Shown: one piece after another, positions 9,080 to 17,289 of the stretch
Position numbering within the stretch: position 1 is the stretch's first letter
Layout: every line of letters begins with the position of its first letter
NCBI RefSeq assembly: GCF_001544275.1
Contig: NZ_BCQE01000019.1
Location: 1 to 64,000 of the forward strand
Direction of reading: 5' to 3'
DNA from: Enterococcus gallinarum NBRC 100675
GTDB lineage: Bacteria > Bacillota > Bacilli > Lactobacillales > Enterococcaceae
Length of the DNA stretch: 64,000 bases
Program-made: the position numbers and the translations under genes
Notes under the pieces: generated by a model
What the model saw: the letters and a program-made list of their open reading frames with translations, nothing else
What the model was told of the DNA's origin: nothing
Database searches by the model: none

Positions 9080-9358
9080 ATGCAAACAATTAGAGGAACA
9101 GTGACAAAGATTCGGTTGCTGACGTTCACTTCTTCTCCCCTTGTCCGCTTTACAGTGGGAACGACGAATTGTTTGATCAATCGTCATAGCTTATCTTTTA
9201 TAGCAGATGTCACAGAAGGCATGTTCCTAGTGGCAGTTGGTGAATGGAATGAGCGCAAACAATTTATTGTCCGTAAATATGCTGTTCGAGGGAAAACGAA
9301 AATTATGATGGACATCGAACAATTGTCTCAACAACGAGGAAAGGCGGTTCTTTCATGA
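9080..9358 (+). CDS. Small hypothetical protein in the SOS operon
   Basis: A 92-residue protein of mostly beta character (TIRGTVTKIRLLTFTSSPLVRFTVG), reminiscent of a small OB-like fold, with a basic C terminus. I do not recognise the family. It has a strong AAAGGAGG site 8 bases before the ATG and lies 84 bases after the yolD-like gene. Small genes of this kind follow yolD in enterococcal plasmid UV-resistance (uva) regions, so a role in the same response is possible. This is an inference from context only. Confidence 0.7.
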   Translation: MQTIRGTVTKIRLLTFTSSPLVRFTVGTTNCLINRHSLSFIADVTEGMFLVAVGEWNERKQFIVRKYAVRGKTKIMMDIEQLSQQRGKAVLS

Positions 9359-9639
9359 GAGCGCGGGATTTGCTGACAGCTTTAACGACAACGACACAAC
9401 AAGAGTATCAGGGAATTTACTTAAGCCGTAAGGAAACCTTGGTCCCTTTCACGACGATTGCACAAGATGCTTCTGGGAACTTGATTTTATTCTTTGAACC
9501 CAATCGTCCCCCACTATCCATCAAAGAACTTTACACGAGTTTAATGCTGCACAAAAACTTGCCTTTGCTCTATTGGGACGGTGAAGAACGACAAAAGGTC
9601 TATGGGTTTCGTGAAGAAGATCGACAGATCATTCTCTGA
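9355..9639 (+). CDS. Small hypothetical protein in the SOS operon
   Basis: A 94-residue protein starting MRARDLLTALTTTTQQ. Its start codon overlaps the stop of the preceding gene (ATGA), so translation is coupled. No domain is recognised. It is the last gene of the LexA-controlled group, and a separate promoter follows for the DUF2200 gene. Confidence 0.7.
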   Translation: MRARDLLTALTTTTQQEYQGIYLSRKETLVPFTTIAQDASGNLILFFEPNRPPLSIKELYTSLMLHKNLPLLYWDGEERQKVYGFREEDRQIIL

Positions 9640-9728
9640 TCTTTTTTCTGTGAGATACCAACCAATCATTCTTCTTTTTATTCATGGTATACTATAGATC
9701 AAGAAAACATTCTCAACGGAGGTAAAAA

Positions 9729-10079
9729 ATGGGAAATCCGCGCATATACGCAATGTCTTTTGCAAGTGTCTATCCCCTCTATGTACAGAAGGCGGAACGC
9801 AAAAATCGTACCCGAGATGAAGTGGATCAGATTATTTTTTGGTTAACTGGTTATTCGAAAGAAGGTCTGTCCCGACAATTAGCAGAAGAAGTTTCAATGG
9901 AACGTTTCTTTGCAGAGGCGCCTGACTTGAATCCGAAAAGAAAAATGATCAAAGGAGTTATCTGCGGCGTTCGTGTAGAAGAGATCAAGGAACCTTTAAT
10001 GCAAGAAATTCGTTACTTAGATAAATTGATTGATGAATTAGCCAGAGGAAAAACAGTTGAAAAAATTTTGCGAGGTTAG
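9729..10079 (+). CDS. DUF2200 family protein
   Basis: A 116-residue cytoplasmic protein with the characteristic DUF2200 opening [20 protein letters not shown], then WLTGYS and a conserved [15 protein letters not shown] helix. Function is unknown in the family. It has GGAGG before the ATG and its own likely -10 TATACT (about 9688). A terminator follows. Confidence 0.85.
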   Translation: MGNPRIYAMSFASVYPLYVQKAERKNRTRDEVDQIIFWLTGYSKEGLSRQLAEEVSMERFFAEAPDLNPKRKMIKGVICGVRVEEIKEPLMQEIRYLDKLIDELARGKTVEKILRG

Positions 10080-10170
10080 TTTTTAAGTGGTCCTATTCTA
10101 TAATTATTGCGTTTCATTGGTCCATTACGTATAATGAGACTACCTTGGCAGGGGCAAATCGTTTGCTTCG

Positions 10171-10206
10171 ATCCGTTGGGCATTCATGTCCGACGGATTT
10201 TTTTAT
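10171..10206 (+). terminator. Terminator after the DUF2200 gene
   Basis: A 9-bp stem (ATCCGTTGG pairing with CCGACGGAT, one G-T pair) followed by a run of T. It lies about 90 bases after the stop codon. Confidence 0.7.
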
Positions 10207-10337
10207 TTAAATTCAGTCTAAAAAAAGCGCTGTGGCTCTTTTGCAGGAATCCCATTTTGGTACCTCCCTTTCTTAATGTGATTAGGAAAACGAGTCAAAA
10301 TGTATACAGCATTCAGGTCACAACGCTTTTAGTATTG

Positions 10338-11291
10338 CTATCTTTCTCTTTTTTTACGTGCTTGCAGGTGTTCTTTGTGTCTCAAATAGGCCAATTCTTT
10401 CTCCATTTTACGGTAACGGTTAAATAGATCTTGCGAGAGTTCTCCAGAAGCTAACGCTTCTTTGACTGCACAATTTGGCTCTGATTCATGGCGACAATTT
10501 TTGAAGCGGCATTTTTCTGCTAAAAGTTCAATCATCTGGTAATGCCGATCTAATGAAGAAGCAGCAACCGTCTCCAAACTGATTTCTCTCATGCCAGGAG
10601 TATCGATGACCATTGCCCCATTTGGCAAGCGGAACAGCTGTCTACTCGTGGTAGTGTGACGACCACGCCCATCTTCTTCACGAATGGCTTTGGTTGTCTG
10701 CCGTTCGTCTCCTAGTAATTGATTGAGTAAAGAAGATTTACCAACCCCTGAAGAACCAATAAAGGCTACCACGCTTTCTGGCGTCAAAAATGGTTCGAAT
10801 TGCGTCCGCTCATCTTTGTAGATGGTGGTAGCTAAAACCGGCAAAGCAAATGTCAGCTTGAGCTGGTTGATGATTGCTTCTGTTTCTGTTGTGTCCATCT
10901 GATCGATTTTTGTTAATACAATGACTGGATTGGCGCCACTGTTCCAAACAATCGTAACGAACCGCTCCAAGCGAGCGAGATTGAACTCTTCATTGGCGCT
11001 TGTTGTAAGAAAGACAGTCGTCACATTAGCAGCGATTCCTTGTTCGTCTGGTCGATTTCCAGCTACTTTCCGCTGTAAAAAACTTTTTCGCGGCAAGACA
11101 GTATCAATCAAAAATTGATTTTGATCATAACAATGCCCCATTACCCGATCGCCTACGATCGGATAGTCTTTCAATGCTGTTGCTTGCTGGCGAAACTTTC
11201 CGGAGACACGGGCATAACGTTCTTCTCCTGAAGGCAAGACTACTTTTGCCAGATCTTTCGCTTGAAAGATAACGATTCCTTGATTTTCCAT
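10338..11291 (-). CDS. rsgA: Ribosome small-subunit GTPase RsgA
   Basis: A 317-residue circularly permuted GTPase: an N-terminal OB-like part, G4 LTKID, then G1 GSSGVGKSSLLN and G3 DTPGM, and a C-terminal zinc-binding region CRFKNCRHESEPNC. RsgA acts in late 30S subunit maturation. Length is normal. The start at 11291 follows GGAGGG. The 60-base leader contains complementary GGAGG and CCTCC elements (see the regulatory entry). A second rsgA may exist elsewhere in such a genome; I cannot tell. Confidence 0.9.
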   Translation of the reverse strand: MENQGIVIFQAKDLAKVVLPSGEERYARVSGKFRQQATALKDYPIVGDRVMGHCYDQNQFLIDTVLPRKSFLQRKVAGNRPDEQGIAANVTTVFLTTSANEEFNLARLERFVTIVWNSGANPVIVLTKIDQMDTTETEAIINQLKLTFALPVLATTIYKDERTQFEPFLTPESVVAFIGSSGVGKSSLLNQLLGDERQTTKAIREEDGRGRHTTTSRQLFRLPNGAMVIDTPGMREISLETVAASSLDRHYQMIELLAEKCRFKNCRHESEPNCAVKEALASGELSQDLFNRYRKMEKELAYLRHKEHLQARKKRER

Positions 11292-11351
11292 GAATTCCCT
11301 CCATTTATGTTTGGAGGTGCCACTCTATAAAGGGAAACCTCCATGATCTTG
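11292..11351 (-). promoter_or_regulatory. rsgA leader with alternative SD pairing
   Basis: On the minus strand a TATAAT (11358-11363) would start a short leader. It contains GGAGGT, then ACCTCC, then the rsgA ribosome binding site GGAGGG. ACCTCC can pair either with the upstream GGAGGT (11337-11342) or with the rsgA ribosome binding site after a 10-base loop. An ATG at 11344 opens a 34-codon frame that overlaps the rsgA start in another frame. This is an attenuator-like arrangement; its use is not shown. Confidence 0.4.
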
Positions 11352-11422
11352 ACGTCCATTATAAGTATTCATATGACATTTCCCCTTTCGTGAGTAAATT
11401 CATCGATTGATGTATCTCTAGT

Positions 11423-11498
11423 ATAGCATTTCTTGCGATTGTCAGACCAGCATTTCTTTTATAGCTGAATAATGAATGATAGCCGCAAGAAATGCTAT
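11423..11498. repeat. Long-loop inverted repeat
   Basis: A perfect 15-bp inverted repeat (ATAGCATTTCTTGCG at 11423-11437 and its complement at 11484-11498) with a 46-base loop, upstream of rsgA. No T-tail. The role is unknown. Confidence 0.5.
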
Positions 11499-11991
11499 GG
11501 AGCGTTGAAAATCCCTTTCAATGGCTTCAAAACTACTAAAACGAAAATGCTGAAATTCACACGATAGGCAGTCCCCTTTAAACTCCCTACATCCTCTACG
11601 ATTCCTTCAAGATAGTTCCTCGCTCATTAAGCAATAAGCCTCTCCTAATATCACTGTTCTACTATTATCGTTGTTCCTTCCTATCTTCTTCTGAGATCCC
11701 CATTCTGGCCCTATCTCCCCTATACTCCTTAACTTTTAACCACGCACCCTATTTTTACCTATTAGTGAATAATCTTAGTTCTTTTGTGAATGATTCGTTA
11801 TATAATAGTCTCTTTTTTATTTATTCATATAAGAAATAATTGGTAAAAAAAGTTTTTTTCTTTTCAACTGTTATTTAAAAAATGGTATGATAGCAGCAGA
11901 ATATTTATTTTTTCCTCCTTTATTGAAACTCGCATCCACATCTTACGCTCGCGATTTTACAAAGGAGCAAACCATATGTTAGGAGAAAATC
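11499..11991. other. Intergenic region upstream of the nuclease gene
   Basis: About 490 bases without a plausible gene. A possible promoter for the nuclease gene is TTCAAC, a 17-base spacer and TATGAT (about 11862-11890). Nothing else is evident. Confidence 0.4.
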
Positions 11992-12984
11992 ATGGCAAAG
12001 AAACTTCTTGGTACAATCAGTGGTCTTTTGATTGCTGCTGTACTTGGTATCAGCTTGTACACGCAAACCCAAAAAGACCCGAACCCCACTTCATCACCTG
12101 GACACTCATCTGCTATACAGGTGAAACAGTCGGAGTCTTCTAAAGCATCAGATTCGCATACAAAGGAAACCCAGTCAGCAAATGATTTAGCTGCATTGAC
12201 GTATCAAGGGACACAAACCATTACTATCAACAACAATGTCCCCTCCTTCTCACAAGATACCCTCTCTACAAAAAATGGCGCCTGGGAAAAATATGGTGAT
12301 CTCGATCACTTAAATCGAGCCACTTCTGCGGAAGCTATGCTGAATCAATCTCTGATGCCTACTGAAAAACGCGGGGATATCTCTAGTGTCACGCCTACAG
12401 GCTGGCACAATAAAAAGCTGAAAAAAGGTTATCTTTATAATCGAACTCATTTGATCGGCTTTGCTCTGGCGGGAGAAAATGCCAACTGGAAAAATCTGAT
12501 CACAGGGACGCAACAGCTGAATAATCCCGAAATGTTACGCTATGAAATGGATATCAAATACTATTTAGAACAAGATCCCAGCCATTATGTTCGTTATTCG
12601 GTGACTCCTATTTACCGCGGTGATGAATTAGTGGCACGAGGCGTTCAAATGCAAGCCCAATCGATTGGCGATGATACGATCCGCTTCAATATTTATATAT
12701 TCAATATTCAAGATGGTGTGACGATCCATTACCACGATGGGACAAGTGTACTTTCTGAAGAAGCATCTGATACGACTAGCACTTCGGCAAAAAACACTAC
12801 ATCGAATGTTGCTGAAGATGAAAAAGAATATGTAGATGCGAAGGGAAATGGTCTGATCAAAGGGTCAAAAAATGGCATTTATCATCTGCCAGGTACGAGA
12901 GGCTATGAACAGACGACAAATCCAAAAGAATGGTTCAAAACGATTGCGGAAGCCAAAGCTGCTGGTTATCGAGCACCAAAATAA
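11992..12984 (+). CDS. DNA/RNA non-specific endonuclease, EndA-like
   Basis: A 330-residue exported or membrane-anchored nuclease. The N terminus is a signal anchor (KKLLGTISGLLIAAVLGISLY) followed by a Ser/Thr/Lys-rich spacer. The catalytic region holds YNRTHLIGFALAGENANWKN and LITGTQQLN, the beta-beta-alpha metal motif in which H within RTHLIG is the general base. The C-terminal part (GLIKGSKNGIYHLPGT, then NPKEWFKTIAEAKAAGYRAPK) is a small module often appended to Gram-positive secreted nucleases. It probably degrades external DNA or takes part in DNA uptake. RBS AGGAG; followed directly by a terminator. Confidence 0.85.
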   Translation: MAKKLLGTISGLLIAAVLGISLYTQTQKDPNPTSSPGHSSAIQVKQSESSKASDSHTKETQSANDLAALTYQGTQTITINNNVPSFSQDTLSTKNGAWEKYGDLDHLNRATSAEAMLNQSLMPTEKRGDISSVTPTGWHNKKLKKGYLYNRTHLIGFALAGENANWKNLITGTQQLNNPEMLRYEMDIKYYLEQDPSHYVRYSVTPIYRGDELVARGVQMQAQSIGDDTIRFNIYIFNIQDGVTIHYHDGTSVLSEEASDTTSTSAKNTTSNVAEDEKEYVDAKGNGLIKGSKNGIYHLPGTRGYEQTTNPKEWFKTIAEAKAAGYRAPK

Positions 12985-13003
12985 AAAAGCCATAGGCTTT
13001 TTT
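12983..13003 (+). terminator. Terminator of the nuclease gene
   Basis: AAAAAAGCC, a 3-base loop and GGCTTTTTT, overlapping the stop codon. Confidence 0.8.
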
Positions 13004-13036
13004 ATTTTGAGAGCATCCCTATTCGTCACGTTAGCC

Positions 13037-13294
13037 TTATAGCGCTTGCTCGTAACTTGATTTTTGTAACTCTATCAAATAGTTATTTCCTGCTTCTGTT
13101 AAACGCAATGTGCGTGATTTTGGAAATTTCTCTCTCGTGATTAGGCCTCTATTTTCCATCCGAAGTAGATGACGGTGAATGAGAGAAGTTGATTTGATTC
13201 CTTCATGGGCACAAATTTCCCGAATAGATGGTGCTCGTTTCTGTTCTTGCTGATAAGCATCAATAAATAATAAGATCCGATCTCTTCTAATCAT
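13037..13294 (-). CDS. Stand-alone LexA-like DNA-binding domain
   Basis: An 85-residue protein that is essentially the winged-helix DNA-binding domain of LexA (SIREICAHEGIKSTSLIHRHL, then MENRGLI and SRTLRLTEAG) without the self-cleaving serine peptidase domain. The ATG at 13294 follows GGAGG by 6 bases and is preferred to an upstream in-frame start at 13333. Such a truncated regulator cannot be inactivated by RecA through autocleavage. It might bind LexA-like sites or other operators. It diverges from the XRE regulator that follows. Family of the domain is fairly clear; targets are unknown. Confidence 0.75.
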   Translation of the reverse strand: MIRRDRILLFIDAYQQEQKRAPSIREICAHEGIKSTSLIHRHLLRMENRGLITREKFPKSRTLRLTEAGNNYLIELQKSSYEQAL

Positions 13295-13488
13295 ATTTTC
13301 CTCCAGGGGGTAGAAGACAAAAGCAACGGACAATTGAAAAACCTAAGCATTTATTTCCTATAGGTAATATTATAAATGAAAAATTCCCTTGGAACAACAG
13401 TTTTTGAAGAAGTCGCTGGCTTTTCATCGCATTTGTTTTCTTTTGACTTTATGATGAAAAGAGTAGAAGAAAAAAGTGAGGCGTTGGT

Positions 13489-13821
13489 ATGAGTTTTGGC
13501 GAAAATCTAAAAAAATTCCGAGAAGAAAAACAGCTCGGCGTCAATCAGTTGGCTTTGAAATCTGGAGTCAGTGCAGCGCAAATTTCCCGCTTTGAAAACG
13601 GTAAGCGTAAGACACCCCATGTAGATACTGCAAAAAAATTGGCAAAAGCACTTTCAGTCCCATTGCCTTTATTGATTGGTGAATCCGTTTCATATGATGA
13701 ATGGGATTATGACGAAAATCAACGGCGAGTGGCCAATCAAATCAAAGATATGACCGAGGAAGAAATCACGGATATCTTAGAATATATCGCTTTTGTTAAG
13801 CAAAAAAATAGAAAACGCTAA
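13489..13821 (+). CDS. XRE-family transcriptional regulator
   Basis: A 110-residue protein with an N-terminal Cro/CI-type helix-turn-helix (LGVNQLALKSGVSAAQISRFENGKR) and a short acidic C-terminal extension (DEWDYDENQRRVANQIKDM). Members of this size are often single-gene repressors or antitoxin-like regulators. GAGG precedes the ATG by 7 bases. It is a single gene ending in a terminator; no toxin-like partner is adjacent. Confidence 0.85.
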   Translation: MSFGENLKKFREEKQLGVNQLALKSGVSAAQISRFENGKRKTPHVDTAKKLAKALSVPLPLLIGESVSYDEWDYDENQRRVANQIKDMTEEEITDILEYIAFVKQKNRKR

Positions 13822-13826
13822 TTGAA

Positions 13827-13869
13827 AAAAGCCATCTGACTCTAAAAAAATTAGAATCAGATGGCTTTT
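13827..13869. terminator. Bidirectional terminator
   Basis: A 19-bp stem (AAAAGCCATCTGACTCTAA with its near-exact complement) between the convergent XRE and oxidoreductase genes; A- and T-runs lie on both sides. Confidence 0.85.
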
Positions 13870-13904
13870 GATCGACTCTCTGACGAAAATTACCAGAAAT
13901 GAAA

Positions 13905-14927
13905 TTACCGTGGATAAATCGCTTGGATACTGTCTTCAAGAATCTTCATTTGTACTAGGGTTTCTTCGTCTTTGACTGTTTTAGGTTTTCCATTAATAAT
14001 CGCTTCATACAGTCCGGCATAAACACGGCTATAGTCTCCCACTTCAGAAACTACTTTTTCCTCATGATAGATTCCTTCATCATCATAATACGTCAGACAG
14101 CCATAATGTTCAGGAAGATCAATTCCAAAGTCCGCATGATCAGGCATATAAAACATTTTTAAATGCTCTTCTTGGCGATCTTTGGTTTGTTTGACAAACA
14201 TGCCTTTCTTGCCATAAACGACAAAGCTTGGTCGTTCTTTGATTCGGAAATAGCTTGATTTGATCGATACCTTTAAAGGACCATAGAAGAAATCCAGATC
14301 GAAATAATCGTTCATGCGATTCGGACCTAAAAGTTGGCGAACTTCTGAATGGTATGTCTCTGGTTCGCCGAAATAAGACAGCACTTGATCGATGGTATGA
14401 CAAGCATGTCCATAAAGATAACTACTATTTAATGAGAATTCTTGTGTATTTTCTGGAATTTCGGGGCGATAATAGTCATAGTGCATTTCTACTTCAAGTA
14501 AATCCCCTAGAACGCCACTTTCAATAACTTTTTGGACAGTCAGAAAGTCAGAATCGTAGCGGCGATTTTGATAGCATTGAATCAACAGTCCTTTTTCTGC
14601 AGCCAAGTCAAAAAGCTCTTGAGCTTGTGCATATGTTTCAGTAAAAGGTTTCTCTAGCAATACATTCTTTCCGTGAAGCAATGCATCCTTGGCAGTTTCA
14701 AAATGCAGATGGTTAGGAGTAGTCACAACGACTAATTGAATCGCTGGATCATCATAGATATCGTTGATATCTGTTGTGTAGGTCGTTCCAGGAAGTTTTG
14801 CCCAAGTATCACGAATCACTCGGGAATAGATTGTTTTCACGTGGATTTTATCGGATAATTTAGTAGCAAACGGTAAGTGATAGCGATTAGTACTTTTTCC
14901 ATTGCCAATATAAGCAATTGTTAGCAT
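13905..14927 (-). CDS. Gfo/Idh/MocA family oxidoreductase
   Basis: A 340-residue NAD(P)-dependent dehydrogenase. The N-terminal Rossmann domain starts LTIAYIGNGKSTNRYHLPF, with VVVTTPNHLHFE and the family signature LLEKPFTE (Lys of the EKP motif). The C-terminal alpha/beta domain begins near IQCYQNRRYDSDF. The family includes inositol dehydrogenases and related sugar oxidoreductases; YhhX/YdgJ-type members have this layout. It is a single gene with no sugar-uptake genes nearby, so the substrate is unknown. Confidence 0.85.
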   Translation of the reverse strand: MLTIAYIGNGKSTNRYHLPFATKLSDKIHVKTIYSRVIRDTWAKLPGTTYTTDINDIYDDPAIQLVVVTTPNHLHFETAKDALLHGKNVLLEKPFTETYAQAQELFDLAAEKGLLIQCYQNRRYDSDFLTVQKVIESGVLGDLLEVEMHYDYYRPEIPENTQEFSLNSSYLYGHACHTIDQVLSYFGEPETYHSEVRQLLGPNRMNDYFDLDFFYGPLKVSIKSSYFRIKERPSFVVYGKKGMFVKQTKDRQEEHLKMFYMPDHADFGIDLPEHYGCLTYYDDEGIYHEEKVVSEVGDYSRVYAGLYEAIINGKPKTVKDEETLVQMKILEDSIQAIYPR

Positions 14928-15099
14928 AGTTTAAAGCCCCCATTTTTCATGATAGTTCCATTATAGTCAAACAAACGATCAGATGGAAGCAAGAATCCTT
15001 CTCGCCGCCTATTTGTATGTCTCCTTAATTAACTAATGAAACAAAGCGCTTATCATTTTGAAACGAATAGGCTATGATTGATTTAAAAAGGAGAAAACG

Positions 15100-15465
15100 A
15101 TGAGATGTCCTTTTTGTCAGATCGCAGCCAGACTGCTTCCTGCAACAATCATTTATGAAAATCAATGGACAATGGCGATTCTTCCTAAAAATCCTGCTGT
15201 AGACGGTCACCTCTTAGTTATACCGAAACAACATGTGACTTCTATTCTTGCTTGTGACGAAGACTTGTGGGTGCAAGTTACCAAGACAGTAAAAAAAGTG
15301 GCAACAGATTGCGTGAAATCTGGTAACTTTGAAGGTATCAATTTCTTAAGTGCCCATGGCGCTGCTGCCCAACAATCCGTCAATCATCTGCATATCCATT
15401 TGATTCCTCGAAAAGAAGGCGACGGCATCAATACTTGGCCCGATTTTCATGACAGTAAAAAGTAA
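15100..15465 (+). CDS. HIT family hydrolase
   Basis: A 121-residue histidine-triad protein with the catalytic HLHIHLIP motif near residue 107 and the N-terminal CPFCQIAARLLPATIIYE typical of Hint/Fhit relatives. It likely hydrolyses nucleoside phosphoramidates or dinucleoside polyphosphates. A short version for the family but with all core elements. AAAGGAG precedes the ATG. Divergent from the oxidoreductase gene. Confidence 0.85.
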   Translation: MRCPFCQIAARLLPATIIYENQWTMAILPKNPAVDGHLLVIPKQHVTSILACDEDLWVQVTKTVKKVATDCVKSGNFEGINFLSAHGAAAQQSVNHLHIHLIPRKEGDGINTWPDFHDSKK

Positions 15466-15514
15466 GAAGGTTATTAATGAGTCGTCAATTGAACAATGAA
15501 AGTGAGAATGAACA

Positions 15515-15994
15515 ATGGATATCCAGCTAGAAAAAGTTACCTACCAAACATTACCGATAGCGTATCAGATACAAAAAGAAAGTTTTAAACAGCTGTTTGA
15601 ACACTATCAGGATAGAGAAACCTCCCCTTATCTGGAAACGTATGAGAATTTCTCTAAAAAGTACCAACGAGAGAATAATTATTTCTATTTGATCCAAGCT
15701 GACGGATCAGCAGTAGGGTTTGTACGAATCGTTCTATCAGAAGCCCCGGCGTTGATAGCTCGAGTGGCCCCCATCTGTATTTTGCCTGCTAATGAAAATC
15801 ATGGGATTGGTAAAATGGCCATGCAGTTAGTCGAAGCTAGATTCTCGTCTATTAAGACATGGCAGTTAAGTACGATTTTGCAAGAAACCCGCTTACTTTC
15901 ATTTTATCAAACACTCGGTTATCAGCTATCAGATCGTACGAGTCCGATTGTGTCTGGTATGGATCGTGTATTTCTTACCAAACACATCCACTAA
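15515..15994 (+). CDS. GNAT family N-acetyltransferase
   Basis: A 159-residue GNAT protein. The acetyl-CoA-binding region is seen in ARVAPICILPANENHGIGKMAMQLVEA (motif A, with a glycine-poor N-E-N-H-G-I-G-K loop), followed by LQETRLLSFYQTLGYQLSD (motif B). It starts MDIQLEKVTYQTLPIAYQIQKESF, typical of small-molecule acetyltransferases. Weak ribosome binding site. Substrate unknown. Confidence 0.8.
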   Translation: MDIQLEKVTYQTLPIAYQIQKESFKQLFEHYQDRETSPYLETYENFSKKYQRENNYFYLIQADGSAVGFVRIVLSEAPALIARVAPICILPANENHGIGKMAMQLVEARFSSIKTWQLSTILQETRLLSFYQTLGYQLSDRTSPIVSGMDRVFLTKHIH

Positions 15995-16347
15995 AACTCA
16001 TTACTTATTGTCTTTTCTCCCCATTACCTATAACAGAGCCTCTCAAAGAGCGACTATCATCGGCAATTTTGTTTACATAATATTATACTGGTAAATAAAA
16101 AACACTTCTTGTTTCATTGATACTTTTCGAGAGAAAGTTCACATGAGTTTGACGAAAAGGTCTCATACAAGCGTTTTTCAGAGGCATTCATTCGTTTTTC
16201 TCAACTAGCTTTTATCAGTTTCTTTCCTTATTTATGCAATTTCTTCTCTAGTCCCTTTTCATCATCCTCCTATAATGTTGCTGATCTTATGTTATAATTA
16301 ATTATGTATTTTAAAACTAGATAATTACTATAAGAGAAGGTGGATTT
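15995..16347. other. Intergenic region
   Basis: About 350 AT-rich bases. A TATAAT-like element (about 16293-16298) could belong to the promoter of the following gene. Nothing else is seen. Confidence 0.4.
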
Positions 16348-16713
16348 ATGGAACAACATCAACCATCCTGGATAAAACTGCTTTTTTTCTTTTTGATTTT
16401 TATGGGAGCAGATCTTATGAAACAGGTTATTGTTCATCATTTCGCTTGGCTAGACGTGCTGCAATTAATGAATTTCCTAGTATTTATTCTACTCTCCTTT
16501 TTCATTCGCCAGTTACCTTCTACCTTGCGAAAGATTCTGATTGGTACTTATCTTTTTATTATCGGTGGAATCATGTCTCTTTTATTTGGAAATCCCTTTG
16601 AACTTGCTTCATGGACACTCTACTTCGTGGGTGCGTTTTTTGGTACATTTTTGTGGGATCATTTTTGTCAACGATTTAGACTTCGTTGGTTTACTGATAA
16701 AATAATTCGTTAA
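16348..16713 (+). CDS. Small four-span membrane protein
   Basis: A 121-residue hydrophobic protein with four predicted transmembrane segments (about 8-24, 32-50, 62-80 and 84-104) and a basic C terminus (FCQRFRLRWFTDK). RBS GAAGGTGG. It lies 15 bases before the broken HIT-like gene, so the two may be one transcript. No family recognised. Confidence 0.75.
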   Translation: MEQHQPSWIKLLFFFLIFMGADLMKQVIVHHFAWLDVLQLMNFLVFILLSFFIRQLPSTLRKILIGTYLFIIGGIMSLLFGNPFELASWTLYFVGAFFGTFLWDHFCQRFRLRWFTDKIIR

Positions 16714-16728
16714 AGGAGCGAATTTCGA

Positions 16729-17190
16729 TGGATTGGCGCAATGATCGGATCAAAGCTTGTCAAAATGGCACAAATCCCATGTTAATGAAGGAATTATCGG
16801 GTGGTTTTGCGGTTTTTGGCGATACCCAATTTTTACCAGGCTACTGTGTGTTGTTACCTAAAAAAATCAGTCAGAAGCCTAAATGATTTATCACTGGAAG
16901 AAAGACAAGAATTTCTCGTCTCGATGAGTGTTCTGGGTGATGCCATTTTAGCCGCCTGTTCGCCACTGCGAGTCAATTACGATATTCTTGGCAACACGGA
17001 TCAATTTCTTCATGCACACGTTTTTCCACGATATTCTTGGGAGACCGAAGAGCGTCGTTCAAAACCTGTTTGGCTATATCCAGCAACATATTGGACATGT
17101 CCGCAGAATACCTATGATAAAGAGAAACATCACCTCATTCGTCAGCGAATCACGACTTCTTTGACTGAATCCGTTCCCAGTGATCAATGA
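16729..17190 (+). pseudogene. HIT-like protein gene, frameshifted in A7
   Basis: Starting at 16729 (RBS AAAGGAG) the first frame reads MDWRNDRIKACQNGTNPM to LLPKK and then stops at 16886. From the same point, the neighbouring frame continues without a break (SVRSLNDLSLEERQEF, then NYDILGNTDQFLHAHVFPRY) to 17190. Removing one A from the run of seven at 16860-16866 would restore a single protein of about 153 residues. The motif HAHVFP is HIT-like but lacks the third histidine. It is either a true frameshift, a slippage-dependent gene, or a base-call error in a homopolymer. Confidence 0.8.
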
Positions 17191-17214
17191 GAGCTCTTGA
17201 CCAGGAGCTTTTTT
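17191..17214 (+). terminator. Terminator after the HIT-like gene
   Basis: A short stem (AGCTC / GAGCT) followed by TTTTTT, directly after the stop codon. Confidence 0.65.
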
Positions 17215-17289
17215 GTTGATAAAAGAATTTTTCACAACTCTGATAGAAAACAGTTGAGACGTCCGTATAATAGACAAAGAGGTGAAAAA

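Noticed and set aside
10107-10427. 106-codon plus-strand frame
   Set aside because: Spans a terminator and runs antisense into rsgA; no ribosome binding site.
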